Shown here: positions 10,064 to 22,600 of the stretch, piece after piece
How positions within the stretch are numbered: the first letter of the stretch is position 1
Layout: each line of letters starts with the position of its first letter
From: Homarus americanus
Taxonomy: Eukaryota > Arthropoda > Malacostraca > Decapoda > Nephropidae
DNA length: 64,000 nt
Assembly (NCBI RefSeq): GCF_018991925.1
Contig: NW_024756966.1
Location: 861,501-925,500, forward strand
Direction: 5' to 3'
Notes under the pieces: generated by a model
The model's input: the letters and a program-made list of their open reading frames with translations, nothing else
What the model was told of the DNA's origin: nothing
Database searches by the model: none
Position numbers and translations under genes: made by a program

Positions 10064-10080
10064 ACCCATTGTCTTTTATG

Positions 10081-11609
10081 ATTCTTCTAATAAGTTAAGA
10101 CTTGGAGGTCCATGTACACGGCCTGGTGGAAGCTGCTGGAGGGAGAGAGAATTACAGGTGTGACTCCCATCTGGGAGGGGGGGGGCTTGAACACCTCACC
10201 TTACTTCACTAATGAGTTGGGAGGAAACAGGTACAAGATCAATTTGTCAGGTCATTGTGAACAGTAGAATGAACTGGTGCATTAAGGTTCACTGTCACGC
10301 AATAATACTAAGGGTTTACACACCAGTCTGAACTACATGTAAATAACTGAAGGTTCAGTATGACATTTTGTGAACCATTTCCTCTAGAATTTATCAACAC
10401 ATGTGACTTAAGTACCGTCAAGTTCATTATTTAGTTTACTGTAACCTACCGAACTGAGCAGCTTCCATGATGTACAGTACAGTGACCACCTCCCCCACAG
10501 CCAGCCTCAGTAGCCAGCTCTCGAGGTCAACACCACTCCTATTTTATTTGCCAGAATAAAGTATTTGTGTAAAAGAAATATTGACATGACCAGAGCTGAC
10601 CGAGATAAGGCTTATCAGGTCTGGACAGCCACTGGCCACTGAGGCTGGGCGCTGGGTATCACATGAAGATATCTGATGAATACACAAACTTTGTCAAACT
10701 ACAACTTAGACATAACACTTTACTTTACTACGTTTGGTTCACCTTGTAGTCTTGGGCTTTATTTATTATCAAGAATTTTACTGAACCAAGGTCAACCAAG
10801 GTCAAGTGATAACATTTACATACAAATTTTAAAGGTGTAGAAAAGTGCACAAATATGTTTCCCTGTGTTTGGAACATTGACCAATTTAATTGATTTTTAC
10901 ACCAAATTTTGCATTTGTGGTGAAAATTGTAGCCACTGATGTACTGTATAGCGACAAATACCTCACACCAGGAGGTACCAACACAAGGTATAAACTCCAC
11001 AAATACCTAAACACATAAAAACTATCAAAATTCCTTGTTATTGTCACTATTGGCAATAAATTCTGTGGCATTAACATAAACTTATGTAACATTAACACTA
11101 CAGTTATGATGTTCTGGTCAATAACAAAATCTATGGTACTAAAAACTTATAACCAAACTATAGAAAAAAATACTAGAGAAATTATGATTAAAGTCTAGCC
11201 TGCGTGGAAGGCTGAACACAAGGACACTGATAATAATAAAAAAAAGAACAAACACAAAGGAAGAACTAACACAAGCACAAAAGAACCCATTAGACTCAAT
11301 CGATGTTTTGAGGTCAGCTGTTCAGTGCTGGGCTACACACGGTAATTCCCATAATAATGGTTGACTGACGGAGGAGGGAGCAGCGAGGAGGAGGAGGCGG
11401 CGCAGAAGAAGAAGGGAGGAGGAGTAGGAGGAGGAGGTGGAAAGACACACGGAAGAGTGGAGAGAGAGAGAAGGTGGGGTACGAATTTATCTTTTTGTTT
11501 TATTTTATAAGTTTTAATTTTCTTTTGTTTTTTCTCTTACACCCATTGTAAAAAAAAATAAATAAAGCATTATCACTTCTGTACAGGTATTACTAATTAA
11601 CTCATCGGG
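10081..11609. other. Non-coding, mostly unique AT-rich sequence
   Basis: No gene is supported here. The stretch is AT-rich and largely non-repetitive apart from a purine-rich GGA block at about 11369-11475. Confidence 0.6.
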
Positions 11610-11731
11610 TCACCTGAAGTATCGCCATCCCAGTTTATTTTTACTTCAAGCTTAACCACCCTAACGCTTACCTAACCCAGGGTGATTAATCTTTACCTGA
11701 AATTAACTGAGATGTAAATTCTTCAGGTGAT
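11610..11731. mobile_element. Foldback (MITE-like) element copy A
   Basis: A 122-bp palindromic element is bounded by perfect 10-bp terminal inverted repeats TCACCTGAAG/CTTCAGGTGA. Each arm contains two related modules (CACCTGAAG... and ...ACTTCAAGCTTAACC), and the centre has a CCTAAC-type motif. Five related copies occur elsewhere in the window. No coding capacity is present, so it would be non-autonomous if it is a transposon. Confidence 0.6.
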
Positions 11732-12120
11732 AAAACTTTATCTTTTAGTATAAGTCTCTGCTTAAATTACCTGGTTGAGTATAATTGAAATGTAATTGCT
11801 TCTATTGCTACCTAGGGTTTTGACTAACTTCTAACCTGGCATTACATTGATTTTGATTGGTCAGTGTAATAGCGTATAGCATTAAGGTGGTTCTGATTGG
11901 CTGTCTTGGTCTCATTCTGTCTCGGTTATATGACAAAGGAATTTTTTTTAATTTATCGACTCTGTTATTACGTGACGGTCTTATAGCAATTTCATTTTAT
12001 CAATAGAAACTAATTCCTTTAAGGTTACTACATAGCGTTAATTAGGAAGTCTATTATACTAGAATTAGGTACATAATGAAGGTAGGCCTAGGCGAAAACT
12101 AGAAATATCAACTTTAGCTA
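11732..12120. other. Unique AT-rich spacer with two ATTGG boxes
   Basis: No gene is seen. GATTGG motifs at 11855 and 11895 are 40 bp apart and resemble those in the larger CCAAT clusters elsewhere in the window. Confidence 0.5.
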
Positions 12121-12272
12121 CGCACACACACACACACACACACAGCCGCAACTCACGACACACACACACACACACACAGCAGCAGCCACTCACGACACAC
12201 ACACACACACACACACAGCAGCAACTCACGACACACACACACACACACACACAGCAGCAACTCACGACACAC
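12121..12272. repeat. Compound (CA)n minisatellite
   Basis: Four blocks of (CA)n are separated by a conserved GCAGC(A/C)ACTCACGAC linker, giving a unit of about 35-40 bp. The linker repeats with the dinucleotide run, so the whole unit was amplified rather than CA alone. Confidence 0.85.
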
Positions 12273-13315
12273 GCTGGTAGTTGTAAACAGGAGACACCGA
12301 GACATCGTATTGTCAATAAAGAGAAGATTGCTGGAGGTGTTAACAAGTTTTAACCATGTGTAGTGAGACACGCTCCACCCAGCAACCTCCTACCGCAGCT
12401 GTCTTAATCTTGGCAATTTACATGAACAAGCAGGGCGCCGCTACTACCTCTTTACCCCCCCCTTTAACCTCCCTCCTTCCCCCCTTATTCTTCCATTACC
12501 CCCACCTCCCTCCCTCTACCCCCCTTTACCCTCCCTCTTCCTCCTCTACCCTCCCTCCAGCCCTACGTTTTTTACTCTTCCTCCGCCTGTACCTCACTGA
12601 CGGATGGATGGTTCACTACCTATTTTATCTGTCTGTCTCCGTCCATTCCTCTGTCTCCATTACTCCCATATGTTATTGGTTGTTTAAGATCTCTGCTTTT
12701 CCGTCTATGTGTCTGTCTATTTATCTCATTAACGTAGTGACGATTATGTCTTTGTCTCCCTATCTGTCTGTCTGTCTGTCCTTCCTTAACAACACCCGTC
12801 TGTTAGTGTCTTCTGTCCTTACCGTCAACCACTCAAGTCACTACATATCTATAAATAAATATCGAAATTTCAACTAATAATTTTATCCACGAGAAATCAT
12901 TTATTTTTGTATAACGTTTAAAATACGCGTAAACAACAATAAGTTTCAAAATTACACTAAAATCAACTAAAAATATCGATCATTAATGTATAAAAAACAC
13001 GAACGAAAACAAAATACGAACGTCAAACCATTTCCAAATTTATGAATATCCAAAATATATCGACCAGAGACGTAATTTATTCTTGTTACATTTTAGAACG
13101 AAATTATTTACCACCTTGACAATAATTAATGAAAAAAATAACAATAATATAATCAGTAGCGGCGGTGTATTGACGGAGAATATGGGGGGTCGGGAAGTGG
13201 GTAAGGGTCGTTTAGCGAGAGAAACAAGGCCTTTACGGTTGTTTGCTGGTTAGTGTCATCCCCCCCCCCTTAGGCAGCGATGTTCTTTGGTTGTCAGTCG
13301 CTCCTTGACCGAGGT
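12273..13315. other. Non-coding: pyrimidine-rich block then AT-rich unique DNA
   Basis: Bases 12440-12800 are C/T-rich with TCTG runs near 12760; 12840-13150 is strongly AT-rich. The open frame at 12356-12877 is a product of the pyrimidine bias and is not called as a gene. Confidence 0.5.
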
Positions 13316-13319
13316 AGTG

Positions 13320-13510
13320 GACGCACGTGTGTGTGAGTGAGTGACTGACTGTGTATGAGTGAATGTGTGTGTATGTATGTATGTATGTATGAATGAGTGT
13401 GTGTGTATGTATGAATGAGTGTGTGTGTTTGTGAATGAGTGCGTGAGTGTATGTATGTATGTAAGAGTGTGTGTGTGCATGTACGTATGTGTGAGTGAGT
13501 GTGTGTCCGG
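13320..13510. repeat. GTGA/GTAT/GT microsatellite mixture
   Basis: Interleaved GTAT, GAGT and GT runs extend over about 190 bp without a single fixed unit. Confidence 0.85.
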
Positions 13511-13539
13511 GGGCTAAATATATTGTGTTGTATTAGTTT

Positions 13540-13680
13540 ATAAGGTGAGGTGTTAGGTGGTAGGGTGAGGTGGTGTAGGGAGGTGAGGTGGTAGGGTGAG
13601 GTGGTGTAGGGAGGTGAGGTGTCAGGTATAGGGTGAGGGTGGTGAGGTGGTAATGAGACAGGTTGTGGTGATAGGTGGTA
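13540..13680. repeat. Degenerate GTGAGGTGGTAGG minisatellite
   Basis: GGTGAGGTGGTAGGGTGAGGT-type units recur with a period of roughly 30 bp. Copies are diverged. Confidence 0.7.
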
Positions 13681-13786
13681 GAGTGTGTCCGTAGTGTAAC
13701 AGAAGGTCGGGATGAATGGATAGGAAAGGAATCTCGATACGGTAATAAGTGTTAATAAACCGGTGATGGTGACGGATAAACTGACG

Positions 13787-14095
13787 ATAGTGATGGATAA
13801 GCCGTGGATAGTGATGGATAAGCCGAGGATAGTGATGGATAAGCCGAGGATAGTGATGGATAAGCCGTGGATAGTGATGGATAAGCCGAGGATAGTGATG
13901 GATAAGCCGAGGATAGTGATGGATAAGCCGAGGATAGTGATGGATAAGCCGTGGATAGTGATGGATAAGCCGAGAATAGTGATGGATAAGCCGAGAATAG
14001 TGATGGATAAGCCGAGAATAGTGATGGATAAGCCGAGGATAGTGATGGATAAGCCGAGGATAGTGATGGATAAGCCGAGGATAGTGGCGGATAGA
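13787..14095. repeat. 21-bp minisatellite, about 14 copies
   Basis: The unit ATAGTGATGGATAAGCCGAGG repeats about 14 times. Variants with GTGG in place of GAGG occur at units 1, 4 and 8, a partial four-unit pattern. Because 21 is a multiple of three, a spurious frame encoding repeated IVMDKP(R/W) runs through it; I do not call this a gene. Confidence 0.9.
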
Positions 14096-15379
14096 CTTGT
14101 GACCGAGAGGAGCCTAGTGAAGCCCCCCCTCCGAGTCTTAATACTGGTGAGTTTGTTTGTTTGTTTTAGTGACGTATTGTTTAGTGGTGTACGGCTGTTG
14201 GGGATAACGTGTTTCTTGATGGGGTGAAAGATAGGATAGTCCCTTCATGCCTCCCTTCTTCCCCCTTCACTTAGTTATCCACCTCCTCCCTTCATTTAGC
14301 TCTCCTCCCCTTCATATTAACTCCGACCCCTCCCCTTCATCTTAAATCTCACGCTGTGCCCTTCACCTCAAGGTGTGTCACCTCAACCCACTTCCCCCCC
14401 CCAGTTTCTGCTCACCAAGTGTAATTGAAAACCGGAATATTTCGCGCATAAAACTGAAGGGAACGAAGGAGTCGGCAAGACCTTCACTAATGAGATAAAA
14501 TTCAACCCCAGTTAACCGGACATATTCCCTCGCTCTTACATCCCCGACCGGGTCCCCAGATCACCTTCCTCCCATCTGCCCCAAGTCGTCATTTTTATCA
14601 TTATCATCCCTCCTCCTCGTTTATCCCCCCCCCTTCTCTCTTTATTCCCGTTTGTTCTTACACCGGCCTAGACAGCGGGGTTCGTATTAAAGAAATCTGA
14701 TTGTAAATGAAATTGGTCGGGACACATCTCTACGCATTACTAAAACATGGAAAGTAATCTTGTTTCAACGGGGGAAGTAACTCAATCTGCAGACTTCTCA
14801 GACCTGGACACGGCGGAAAATTGTTGCTTGAGATATCCAAGCTTGGGAAAATACCGAGGTACTTCTGCTGCCTTAAGTTAACTTTTGGGGTGGAGGGGCG
14901 GACGTTCTTTTCTTTTTTTAATGGATTCGGGAAATACCAGTGAGGGAAACTTTTTTTTTTATGTTTGCTGAATAAACGAAATTCTTGGAGTCATTTTTGC
15001 GGCCTTGGATATTTGGGAGATTTGTGTACGATACTTTTAAACATTTTTGTACTGAATGGTCTACAGTATTACGTCAACCGTCTTAAGATTTGGTGTGTAT
15101 GCCATTGGTTGAGGCTTTTCATTTGTATTTGTATAGACCAGTGGGTGAGAGGCTTTCAAGTTTAGGCTATATTGACAATAAAATTAAAGCTTTAAGCTGT
15201 ATATACAAAACAAACGTTAGTTAAGCTTTTGATAATCTGATATTGAATAAGTTAACGAGTTAAGCTTTAAGAAACAAACGTTGGCAATATGTTAGTGCGA
15301 TAAGCTTTTGATAAAATAAATTTAAATTTTATTTTTAAACCGAGTCTCAAAGTCAATTGACCCAAATAATTCTTGGTAG
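14096..15379. other. Non-coding spacer with pyrimidine-rich and AT-rich parts
   Basis: Bases 14240-14660 are C/T-rich; the rest is mostly unique. A diverged direct repeat of about 70 bp carrying AAACAAACGTT and TAAGCTTTTGATAA occurs twice between 15200 and 15320. Confidence 0.5.
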
Positions 15380-16570
15380 TTGTAGTAATATTGAACAACT
15401 ACTACCACCACTACTACTGTACTAATAACATCACGACTACCGTGTACTACAACCATTAGTATTATTGTGCTTCCACCGTACTTCTACCGTACTACAATTA
15501 CTACAACTATTGTATTACTACTGTACTACTACCACTATTACTACTATACTACCGTAATACTACCACTATTACTACCGTATTACTAACGTACTCCCACTAC
15601 TAACGTACTACTACTACTACTAACGTACTACTACTACCGTCTGCAACCACTACTATTACTACCGTACTACTACCACTATTACTACCGCACTACTACCACT
15701 ATTACTACCGCACTACTACCACTATTACTACCGCACTACTACCACTATTACTACCGTACTACTACCACTATTACTACCGTACTACTACCACTATTACTAC
15801 CGCACTACTACCACTATTACTACCGCACTACTACCACTATTACTACCGCACTACTACCACTATTACTACCGCACTACTACCACTATTACTACCGTACTAC
15901 TACCACTATTACTACCGTACTACTACCACTATTACTACCGCACTACTACCACTATTACTACCGCACTACTACCACTATTACTACCGCACTACTACCACTA
16001 TTACTACCGCACTACTACCACTATTACTACCGTACTACTACCACTATTACTACCGTACTACTACCACTATTACTACCGCACTACTACCACTATTACTACC
16101 GCACTACTACCACTATTACTACCGCACTACTACCACTATTACTACCGCACTACTACTACACACTATTACTACCGTACTACTACCACTATTACTACACTAT
16201 TACTACTACTACTTATTACTACCGCAACTACGTACTACTACTACTATATTACTACCGAACTACTACCACTATTACTACCGTACTAATACCACTATTACTA
16301 CCGAACTACTACCACTATTACTACCGTACTAATACTAACTACTATACTACCGTATTACTAACGTACTACCACTATTACTACCATACTACCGTATTACTAA
16401 CGTACTACCACTACTAACGTACTACTACTACCGTCTACAACCACTATTACTACCACACCACTACCACACCACTACCACCACTACTACCATACTATTACTA
16501 CTACTACTACTACTACCACCACCATACCTTTATTACTACTACTGACATACTATTACTACTACTACTACCA
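15380..16570. repeat. (ACT)n-like domain containing a 23-bp satellite with higher-order structure
   Basis: Imperfect ACT/ACC/ATT trinucleotides surround a regular 23-bp array at 15661-16160, unit ACTACTACCACTATTACTAC plus CG(C/T). About 21 units carry one diagnostic base after ACCG. From 15757 on, the order T-T-C-C-C-C repeats three times, giving a 138-bp higher-order unit. The flanks are degenerate versions of the same triplets. Confidence 0.92.
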
Positions 16571-18489
16571 TAGCGGGCTTAAATATGTCATCAAGTTGGA
16601 AGGAAGAATTATAGGTTGACTTGAGTACTGTAAGATGCAGTATACTTCGATATAATAAAGTATACCATTCTATATTAAGCTCTTGCCATAGGTTATACTA
16701 TATCAGGCTCTACAGTGATATGCTAGGACAAGGTTATATTATGAAACCGTGGAATATAATGCATTAGACTATATAATGATACTGATATACTGTAACCAAA
16801 TAAGTTATACAATGATATACTGGGCTATATTAGGATGCGTTTACAGTATATCTAATTATATATAACCCCATTATGTGTACTTGTCTCCTCTAAACTGGTG
16901 TTGGTGGTGTGTCCGTATGCATGTTTTGTTGTTGTGGAGTGGTCCATAACTACGCATGTTTTAGTATTCAGCTTGCGTATATGCCTTACTGCGTATACAA
17001 AACACATAATTTGTCTTGGCTTTTTTTTTTGCATGGGTATTTTAAGCCTCTATGATAAGTTTTGTATTTTGAGATAATTTTCCAGGTAAGGTTAATTATA
17101 TGCCAATCAGCCCTGGGAACATTGACAAAGGTGTGTATAAAAGATATTGGCTGGTATGTTATTATGTATTACAAACGTGTTATTAGTGACGAGAGAATTG
17201 TTAATGACAGTAATGGTTGTTTTTTGCTGTTAGTGTGTTGGGTAATTTTTTAGTCTAGTGTATGGTAATGATCTGGAAGTGGGAAATAATCAATAAAATT
17301 TACCTGTGTTTTTAGTTTAAGGAATGACTAAGATTAAACTGGATGAGAAAAATGTGGTAAGAATGTGTGGTGAAAACAGTAAATAAAATTATTATTGTTT
17401 TTAAATGTAATGTTTTCTATAATGTTTTTTTTTTATGATGAGAAGAAGAACAAAAATGTTGAGAATTGTGAGGTGAGGTTAGGAGAGTGAAGGAGGGAGT
17501 GAGTGAGGGGTAATGAGCGTGAGGAAGTGGGGCAACACTATTGTGGCGCCTGAGTCCTCATAACATAGTTTAGCCTGGACGAAGATAAGGTCCTAATCCA
17601 ATCTCTCGTCTGCTCAAGATCAAATAAACTTTACTGACTCACGATCGCAGAATAACAAAAAAAAGTCAGTTTTTTTGTTTTAAGAATCAACTTGGCCGGA
17701 TTATTGGTTTTGAGGTGAGTTAAGACTTCGTGTTGCCTTTAATAGAGGGAAGTGTGTGTGTGTGTGTGTGTGTGTTTACCTCCGGCCTTAAATTGACGAT
17801 CGATGAAGAGAAAAGAACGATTTATAAAGAGACGCCTTCGGGAAGTAACTTAGTAAAATAGGGACACTTATTACAGGGGGCTAAGACACGGGGCGTATAG
17901 TTTATGTTGAGTTGACTCTTGTGAATAACAGTGTCGCTGTCTGGCGCTGCCTTTTACCTACTTGTTGTGTAAAAGGAAGTTAGGAATATATGCAGGCTTA
18001 ATCAGGTGATCGATAGACTCTGCCGGCCACGCCTACACGACCAGCCCTTGGCATCCTCTCACTCGCCCTCACCTCGACCTCACCTCCTCGCCTCACCTCC
18101 TCGACCTCACCTCCTCGACCTCACCTCATCAACCTTACCTCCTCGACTTCACCTCCTCGCCTCACCTTCCTCTCTCGGTTAGCTTTCAGTCGTCTCTTTT
18201 TCAGGAGGATTCTTAAGACGCTTTACTGCACTAAATAATTTATACACCACTCTCCACACACGTCTCCTTTTGATGCTCGCTGTAAGACGGCCTGAAATGA
18301 GTAAGAAAGGTGATTTCAGCTTTAATTTGTGAAGTTGTGGAGGGATGGTGGCATTGTTAAGTCTATCTACCTACCTACCGTGTGCTGAGGGAGAGGTGGG
18401 GGGGGGGCTCTACTAATACCTTCAAGTAAGTCAGGTGAGGTGTGAGGTAAAGGTGCGTCTGTGACTTAAGTATATCCAGGTTTATTCAG
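16571..18489. other. Non-coding AT-rich unique DNA
   Basis: No gene is supported. The stretch includes a TATACT/ATATAC-rich segment (16620-16860), a short (GT)n at 17754-17775, and CTCACCTCCTCGAC repeats at 18061-18170. Confidence 0.5.
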
Positions 18490-19085
18490 TTGTTTTTAAA
18501 TAGGGATTCCTTACTCCCCCCAGCGGCCATCCTCCTCCTCTTCCTCCTTGTCATTCCCCTATACAATCCTCCTCTACTTTCTTCCCTTCATCCTTCTCAC
18601 CACCTTCCCCTACACTTCACCCACCCTCCCCCTTCCCCCTACACTTCACCCACCCTCCCCCTTCCCCCTAACCATAAACCAACATCAACCTGCCACACCA
18701 TCTCGACAGTGACTTAACCAAACCCAAACCTTTCTTGGCTGGTAAAGATGAACCAGTCGGGGCTGCTTAACGAACGGAGATGCATTTTTCGATGGTATTA
18801 CAGAGAGGGAGGTGAAGGAGCCGCCCCCACACCCCTCTCCCACCCCCTACCCTCCCTCTCCATCTGGGAAATTTGATAAAGGAGGGAGGGGAGTAGGGAA
18901 GGATGGTAGAGGAAAGAGAGGGAAAACTTTTTTTGTTGGTATTATTTGCTAAATTTGCTTTTAATATTCGAATCCTCTTCTTCATCATCTGAACAAGTCG
19001 CTCTTTAAGGCTTGAGGGGGGGGGGAGGAAGGTTCGGAGCTTCGAGACTTTTGTGGGAGTTTTTGATTCCTTATAACTAGAAATC
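18490..19085. repeat. C/T-rich block with short direct repeats, then unique DNA
   Basis: A CACTTCACCCACCCTCCCCC-type unit of about 30 bp is duplicated near 18610-18670. The remaining sequence is low complexity or unique, and no gene is seen. Confidence 0.6.
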
Positions 19086-19240
19086 ACTCAGGTTAGGTTT
19101 GGTTTGGTCAGGTTAGATTAGGTTAGGTTTGTCGGGTTAGATTTGGTTAGTCAGGTCGGTTTGGTTGGGCTAAGTTAGCGTTTGAATGGTTAATCTTTAC
19201 GTGAAATAAGCTGGGGTGGATATTCTTCAGCTGATTCAAG
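19086..19240. mobile_element. Foldback-element copy B with TTAGG-like centre
   Basis: In reverse orientation this copy has the CAGCTGAAGAATATCC and CACGTAAAGATTAACC modules of the family. It is joined to a degenerate run of GGTTAG/GGTTTG units at 19090-19160. Confidence 0.5.
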
Positions 19241-20300
19241 TCTCGTATCCTGATTTCTCTGGGTACCGAACAAAGCTTAACATTTCCAAACCGTTCTGAA
19301 TTTTCGACCTTTTTTTCCTCCCTAATAAAAGGAAAATAAAAAATGCCTGTAGGCCTATAGTCATCTGCGGTAATAATAGAATGTAAACATATTATCTACA
19401 GTAGGAGATTAAAACTCATTGAGGCAGCTATACCCGTGGTCTTATCTTGTGGGGGAGGTGTAGAGGATGGGGTTGTGAGGGGTCCTTCTTCTCCCTGTTT
19501 CTATTTTCTCCTCATATCCTTCTCTTCCCTTTTACCCTCTCTTCCTCCTACCCCCTCCTCTTACTCTCCGTCCCATACACCCATTTTCTTACTCCCCTCA
19601 CCCTTTCTCCCTCAACCCCTTCACAGCTCTCTCTCCTCTCTTTTCCCTCCTCCTCCCCTCCCTCCTCACCCCCCCCTCCCTCCTCCTTCTCTCCTCCTCC
19701 ACTCTCCCTCCTCACGTTCTGTTCCTTTTAAATAGCACAGTGGTGAGGTTTTGCTTGAGAATACTGAATAAGTAATGTAATACATACAGGGATTATTATC
19801 CTTACCTTGCTGGACAGTGCTGGGTCCGGGTGCCTTAAACTATCGTCAAGGTGAGGTTGGCTTGTGGTCGACTCCCTCACTCTTAGCCACTGACCCCACG
19901 CGCTGCCCCTCGGACGAAACACTACGACACGGGGCGATACTCACTGAACCCTTTAGCAATTACTCGGGCGCCGCTACTTCTTGGAAAACCCAGTTAGCTG
20001 CCGACAGGTAAAAATTTTTAATCCTCCCCAACTGAAGAAAAAAAAAATTGAGACTCTGGGTTGATATTCTTTTCGCCTCCTCATCAGATACGGAACTAAT
20101 AATGTATGCGATGGGAATGAGGCACCGGAGGAGGGATATACATACACACATACATACATGCGTACACACACACACACACGTACACACATACAGACACTCA
20201 AGAAAAAACACACAAGAATAAACAATAAGAAGACGATGCAGGACAAAGATGCCAAACAAACATGGCTGACTTGTGCTTAGTTGGTGTGTTTTAGTTGATG
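19241..20300. other. Non-coding: unique DNA and a C/T-rich block
   Basis: Bases 19480-19730 are a CTCC-rich block. Bases 20139-20190 contain CACA/CATA dinucleotides. Nothing coding is recognised. Confidence 0.5.
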
Positions 20301-20302
20301 AG

Positions 20303-20334
<32 letters not shown>
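20301..20334. repeat. (GT)n microsatellite
   Basis: A near-perfect GT run of about 33 bp. Confidence 0.9.
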
Positions 20335-20335
<1 letters not shown>

Positions 20336-21110
20336 AAATATATGCTCCATTAATAAGTGTTAATATTAATACCACTTGTTTGCGCAGTAAAAATTAACTT
20401 TGACATCTAATAATAAAACCTTTCTTATTAAAATCACCAATTTGCTCCGTACAATAAAGGTGATTTTACTCTACTAATATATTTCAGCTTAACTAGACTA
20501 ATAAATTGGTTTGTAATGATGGTTTTGATTGGCTGTGCTTGTGTAGTAGTGATTGGTGGGTGAGATCAGTGCTGCTAGGTAGAGGAAACGTTTCAAGAGC
20601 TCTGATTGACTGGCTGGTCTGTGTATATCATTGATCATTGGTAAGGCAAGTAGAATGTTAATGATTGATAAGGTAAATATTGGACTAAATTAAGAAACCT
20701 TGACTCACCTATGGACACATTGACTTACCTGTAGACACTGAGCAATAATGATATTAATAATAAAGATGGTGATGACACCTGGAAATAAATTAATCAGGTA
20801 AAAATGAAGCTCGACTCAATCCATTAGTTTAATTTTTTCCCGCCAGAGTGAGTTTATACACAACAATGTCCTTCAGTCACCCAGAATAGCTTGGTCTAAA
20901 CTCTTCCTTCGTCAACAGTGTGTCTTAATCAATTATCTCCTCCCACAAGCGTCTCTCTGGGTACAAAACAAACACATTTATATTCCCTAATGGTTTAATC
21001 CTTATGACCTGATCAAAAGAATGTGTTTGTTTTTTGTTTGTTGTGTATGTGAAGGGTTTTTGTTGTTGTTGTTGTTATATTATTATTGTTGTTGTTATTA
21101 TTATTATTAG
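20335..21110. other. Unique AT-rich DNA with three ATTGG motifs
   Basis: ATTGG boxes occur at 20528, 20552 and near 20637. GTT and ATT triplet runs occupy 21059-21108. No gene is seen. Confidence 0.5.
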
Positions 21111-21190
21111 CCCCAGCTTATGTCACCTCAAAATTAGCCATCCTAACCTAACCCACCAGGTAGCGTTAGGGAGTTTAATCATCAGGTCAA
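21111..21190. mobile_element. Foldback-element copy E (both arms present)
   Basis: The left part (CCCCAGCTTATGTCACCTC... ATTAGCCATCCTAACC) and the right part (GGTAGCG TTAGG... TTAATCATCAGGTCA) are inverted relative to each other, as in copy A, but the outermost module is missing on both sides. Confidence 0.55.
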
Positions 21191-22132
21191 ATGTGTTGAA
21201 GGAAGGGAGTTAGTTAATCCTCATGTGATGCAAAAATAGCAACTTTTCCTGCAAGATAGTAGCTTATTAGCCTAAAACAACCTGGTCTCTCCCTCTCTCC
21301 CCTTCTCTGCCCCCCGCCCCTCACTCACCCCCACCCCCCCACCCCCCTCTCTCTCACCTTTATGCATATACTTCTTCCAGGTATTGTTGGCCCTAGACAA
21401 GTTCGCAAACTAACCTTCTTCTGTTTTCAGTTTTCTGTTTTTTTTTTCTTTTTCTCTCTCAAGGCAGCAGAGTCTGTTAAAAACACACTCTGGGATTCTA
21501 AGTTGTGGCTACCTTGATTATTAGAGCAGCTTGCCCATGGAGGAAAAAATTTGGCGATGAAAGGAGGAGAAAACGTGGTGAGGGGGGGGTGAGGGGGTTG
21601 TTTACTCTGAGTCGTGCAGGAGGTCACACACAACAAATGCCCCCTACCTAACTAACCTTCCTCCACCCCACCTACCTGACTCACCCTCCATCCACCTACC
21701 CCTTGACCTCCCTCTACCAACCCTTCCACCACCCCCTCCTTCCACCCACAGCCCTCCCCTCCACCCCGTTGCTACCCTTCGCCACCTCCCCACCTCCCCA
21801 CCCGCTAATGTGAATGTCTGCTAATTTTCAATCTTGTGCCGCATCTGATTAGTTCGTTATTTCTCATTGCCAACACCTGCACCGTTATCATGCAAGTTAC
21901 CTGTGGTGAAAATAATCTACCTGTTAATTAATTCTTCGTTATTTGGGGGGGGGGGTTACTTTACCTACCAACATCATATTTCACTTTCTGTTTGATTGAT
22001 TAATATGTTTTAATTATGGCATTTAATTTACGATATGTGGAGTGATTTGTGGCTTTTAAATTAATGAGATTGTTTTTTTTTGTGAATGAAGCCGTTTATT
22101 TTAACTTCATTATACACGAACAACATTGATGA
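21191..22132. other. Non-coding spacer, pyrimidine-rich in the middle
   Basis: C/T-rich segments at 21290-21360 and 21640-21800 flank unique sequence. No gene is supported. Confidence 0.5.
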
Positions 22133-22198
22133 ATCACGTGAAGATTAGACATCCCGGAGTTTATTTCACCTTATTAAAATACCATAACCTAACCTAAG
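22133..22198. mobile_element. Foldback-element copy C (one arm)
   Basis: TCACGTGAAGATTAG, then GGAGTTTATTTCACC and AACCTAACCTAAG in the family order. Only a single arm is recognisable. Confidence 0.5.
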
Positions 22199-22600
22199 TG
22201 TTCAGGAAATGTAAGTCCTGTTTTTTTTCTTTAGCTTTAGTTAGCGTCAATACCCTGCAGCTTCACCTGACCTGACTGAGTGTGTTTTTTCCCCCCCCCT
22301 TGGTGACTGACTTAACGCTACCTGTGATCACCTGTTGGTCACTGTGACATTATATCGGGGGCGTGAGGCCGTGCTAGTACATATAGCTATTATTAAGACA
22401 AAGGATCTAGTACCTATTAGTTTGTTGACTCATGTATTAATGGCGGAGAGCACCTTGCTAGTTGACTCGTGCACCTCTGAAGGTTAACAGGTAACGTCTC
22501 AGGTGTTAACCGAGTGCACCTGAGGGGGTTAACAGGTGTTTTTCAAGTGTAACAATAAATGCATCTTACAGGTAACAACAGGTGTGTTTCTAAAGTAAGG
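22199..22600. other. Unique non-coding DNA with short AGGTGTTAAC-type repeats
   Basis: Motifs such as GGTTAACAGGT recur between 22480 and 22600. No gene is seen. Confidence 0.4.

Larger units (their letters stand above)
6095..10080 (+). other. Putative long 3' UTR (or start of a long intron) of the zfh2-like gene
   Basis: About 4 kb follow the stop without coding potential. The first 450 bases are GC-rich, then the region becomes AT-rich and nearly free of the microsatellites that dominate from 12 kb onward, fitting a transcribed conserved UTR. AATAAA signals occur at 6719, 7901, 9508, 10045 and 10058; the last two are followed by a T/GT-rich stretch and mark the most plausible 3' end. A Pumilio-type element TGTAAATA lies at 9707-9714. 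The region includes three tandem hairpins and a long inverted repeat, listed separately. UTR status is an inference. Confidence 0.5.

Noticed and set aside
13763..14227. 154-codon + strand frame with repeated IVMDKPR
   Set aside because: It is wholly explained by a 21-bp minisatellite; outside the array the frame has no coding character.
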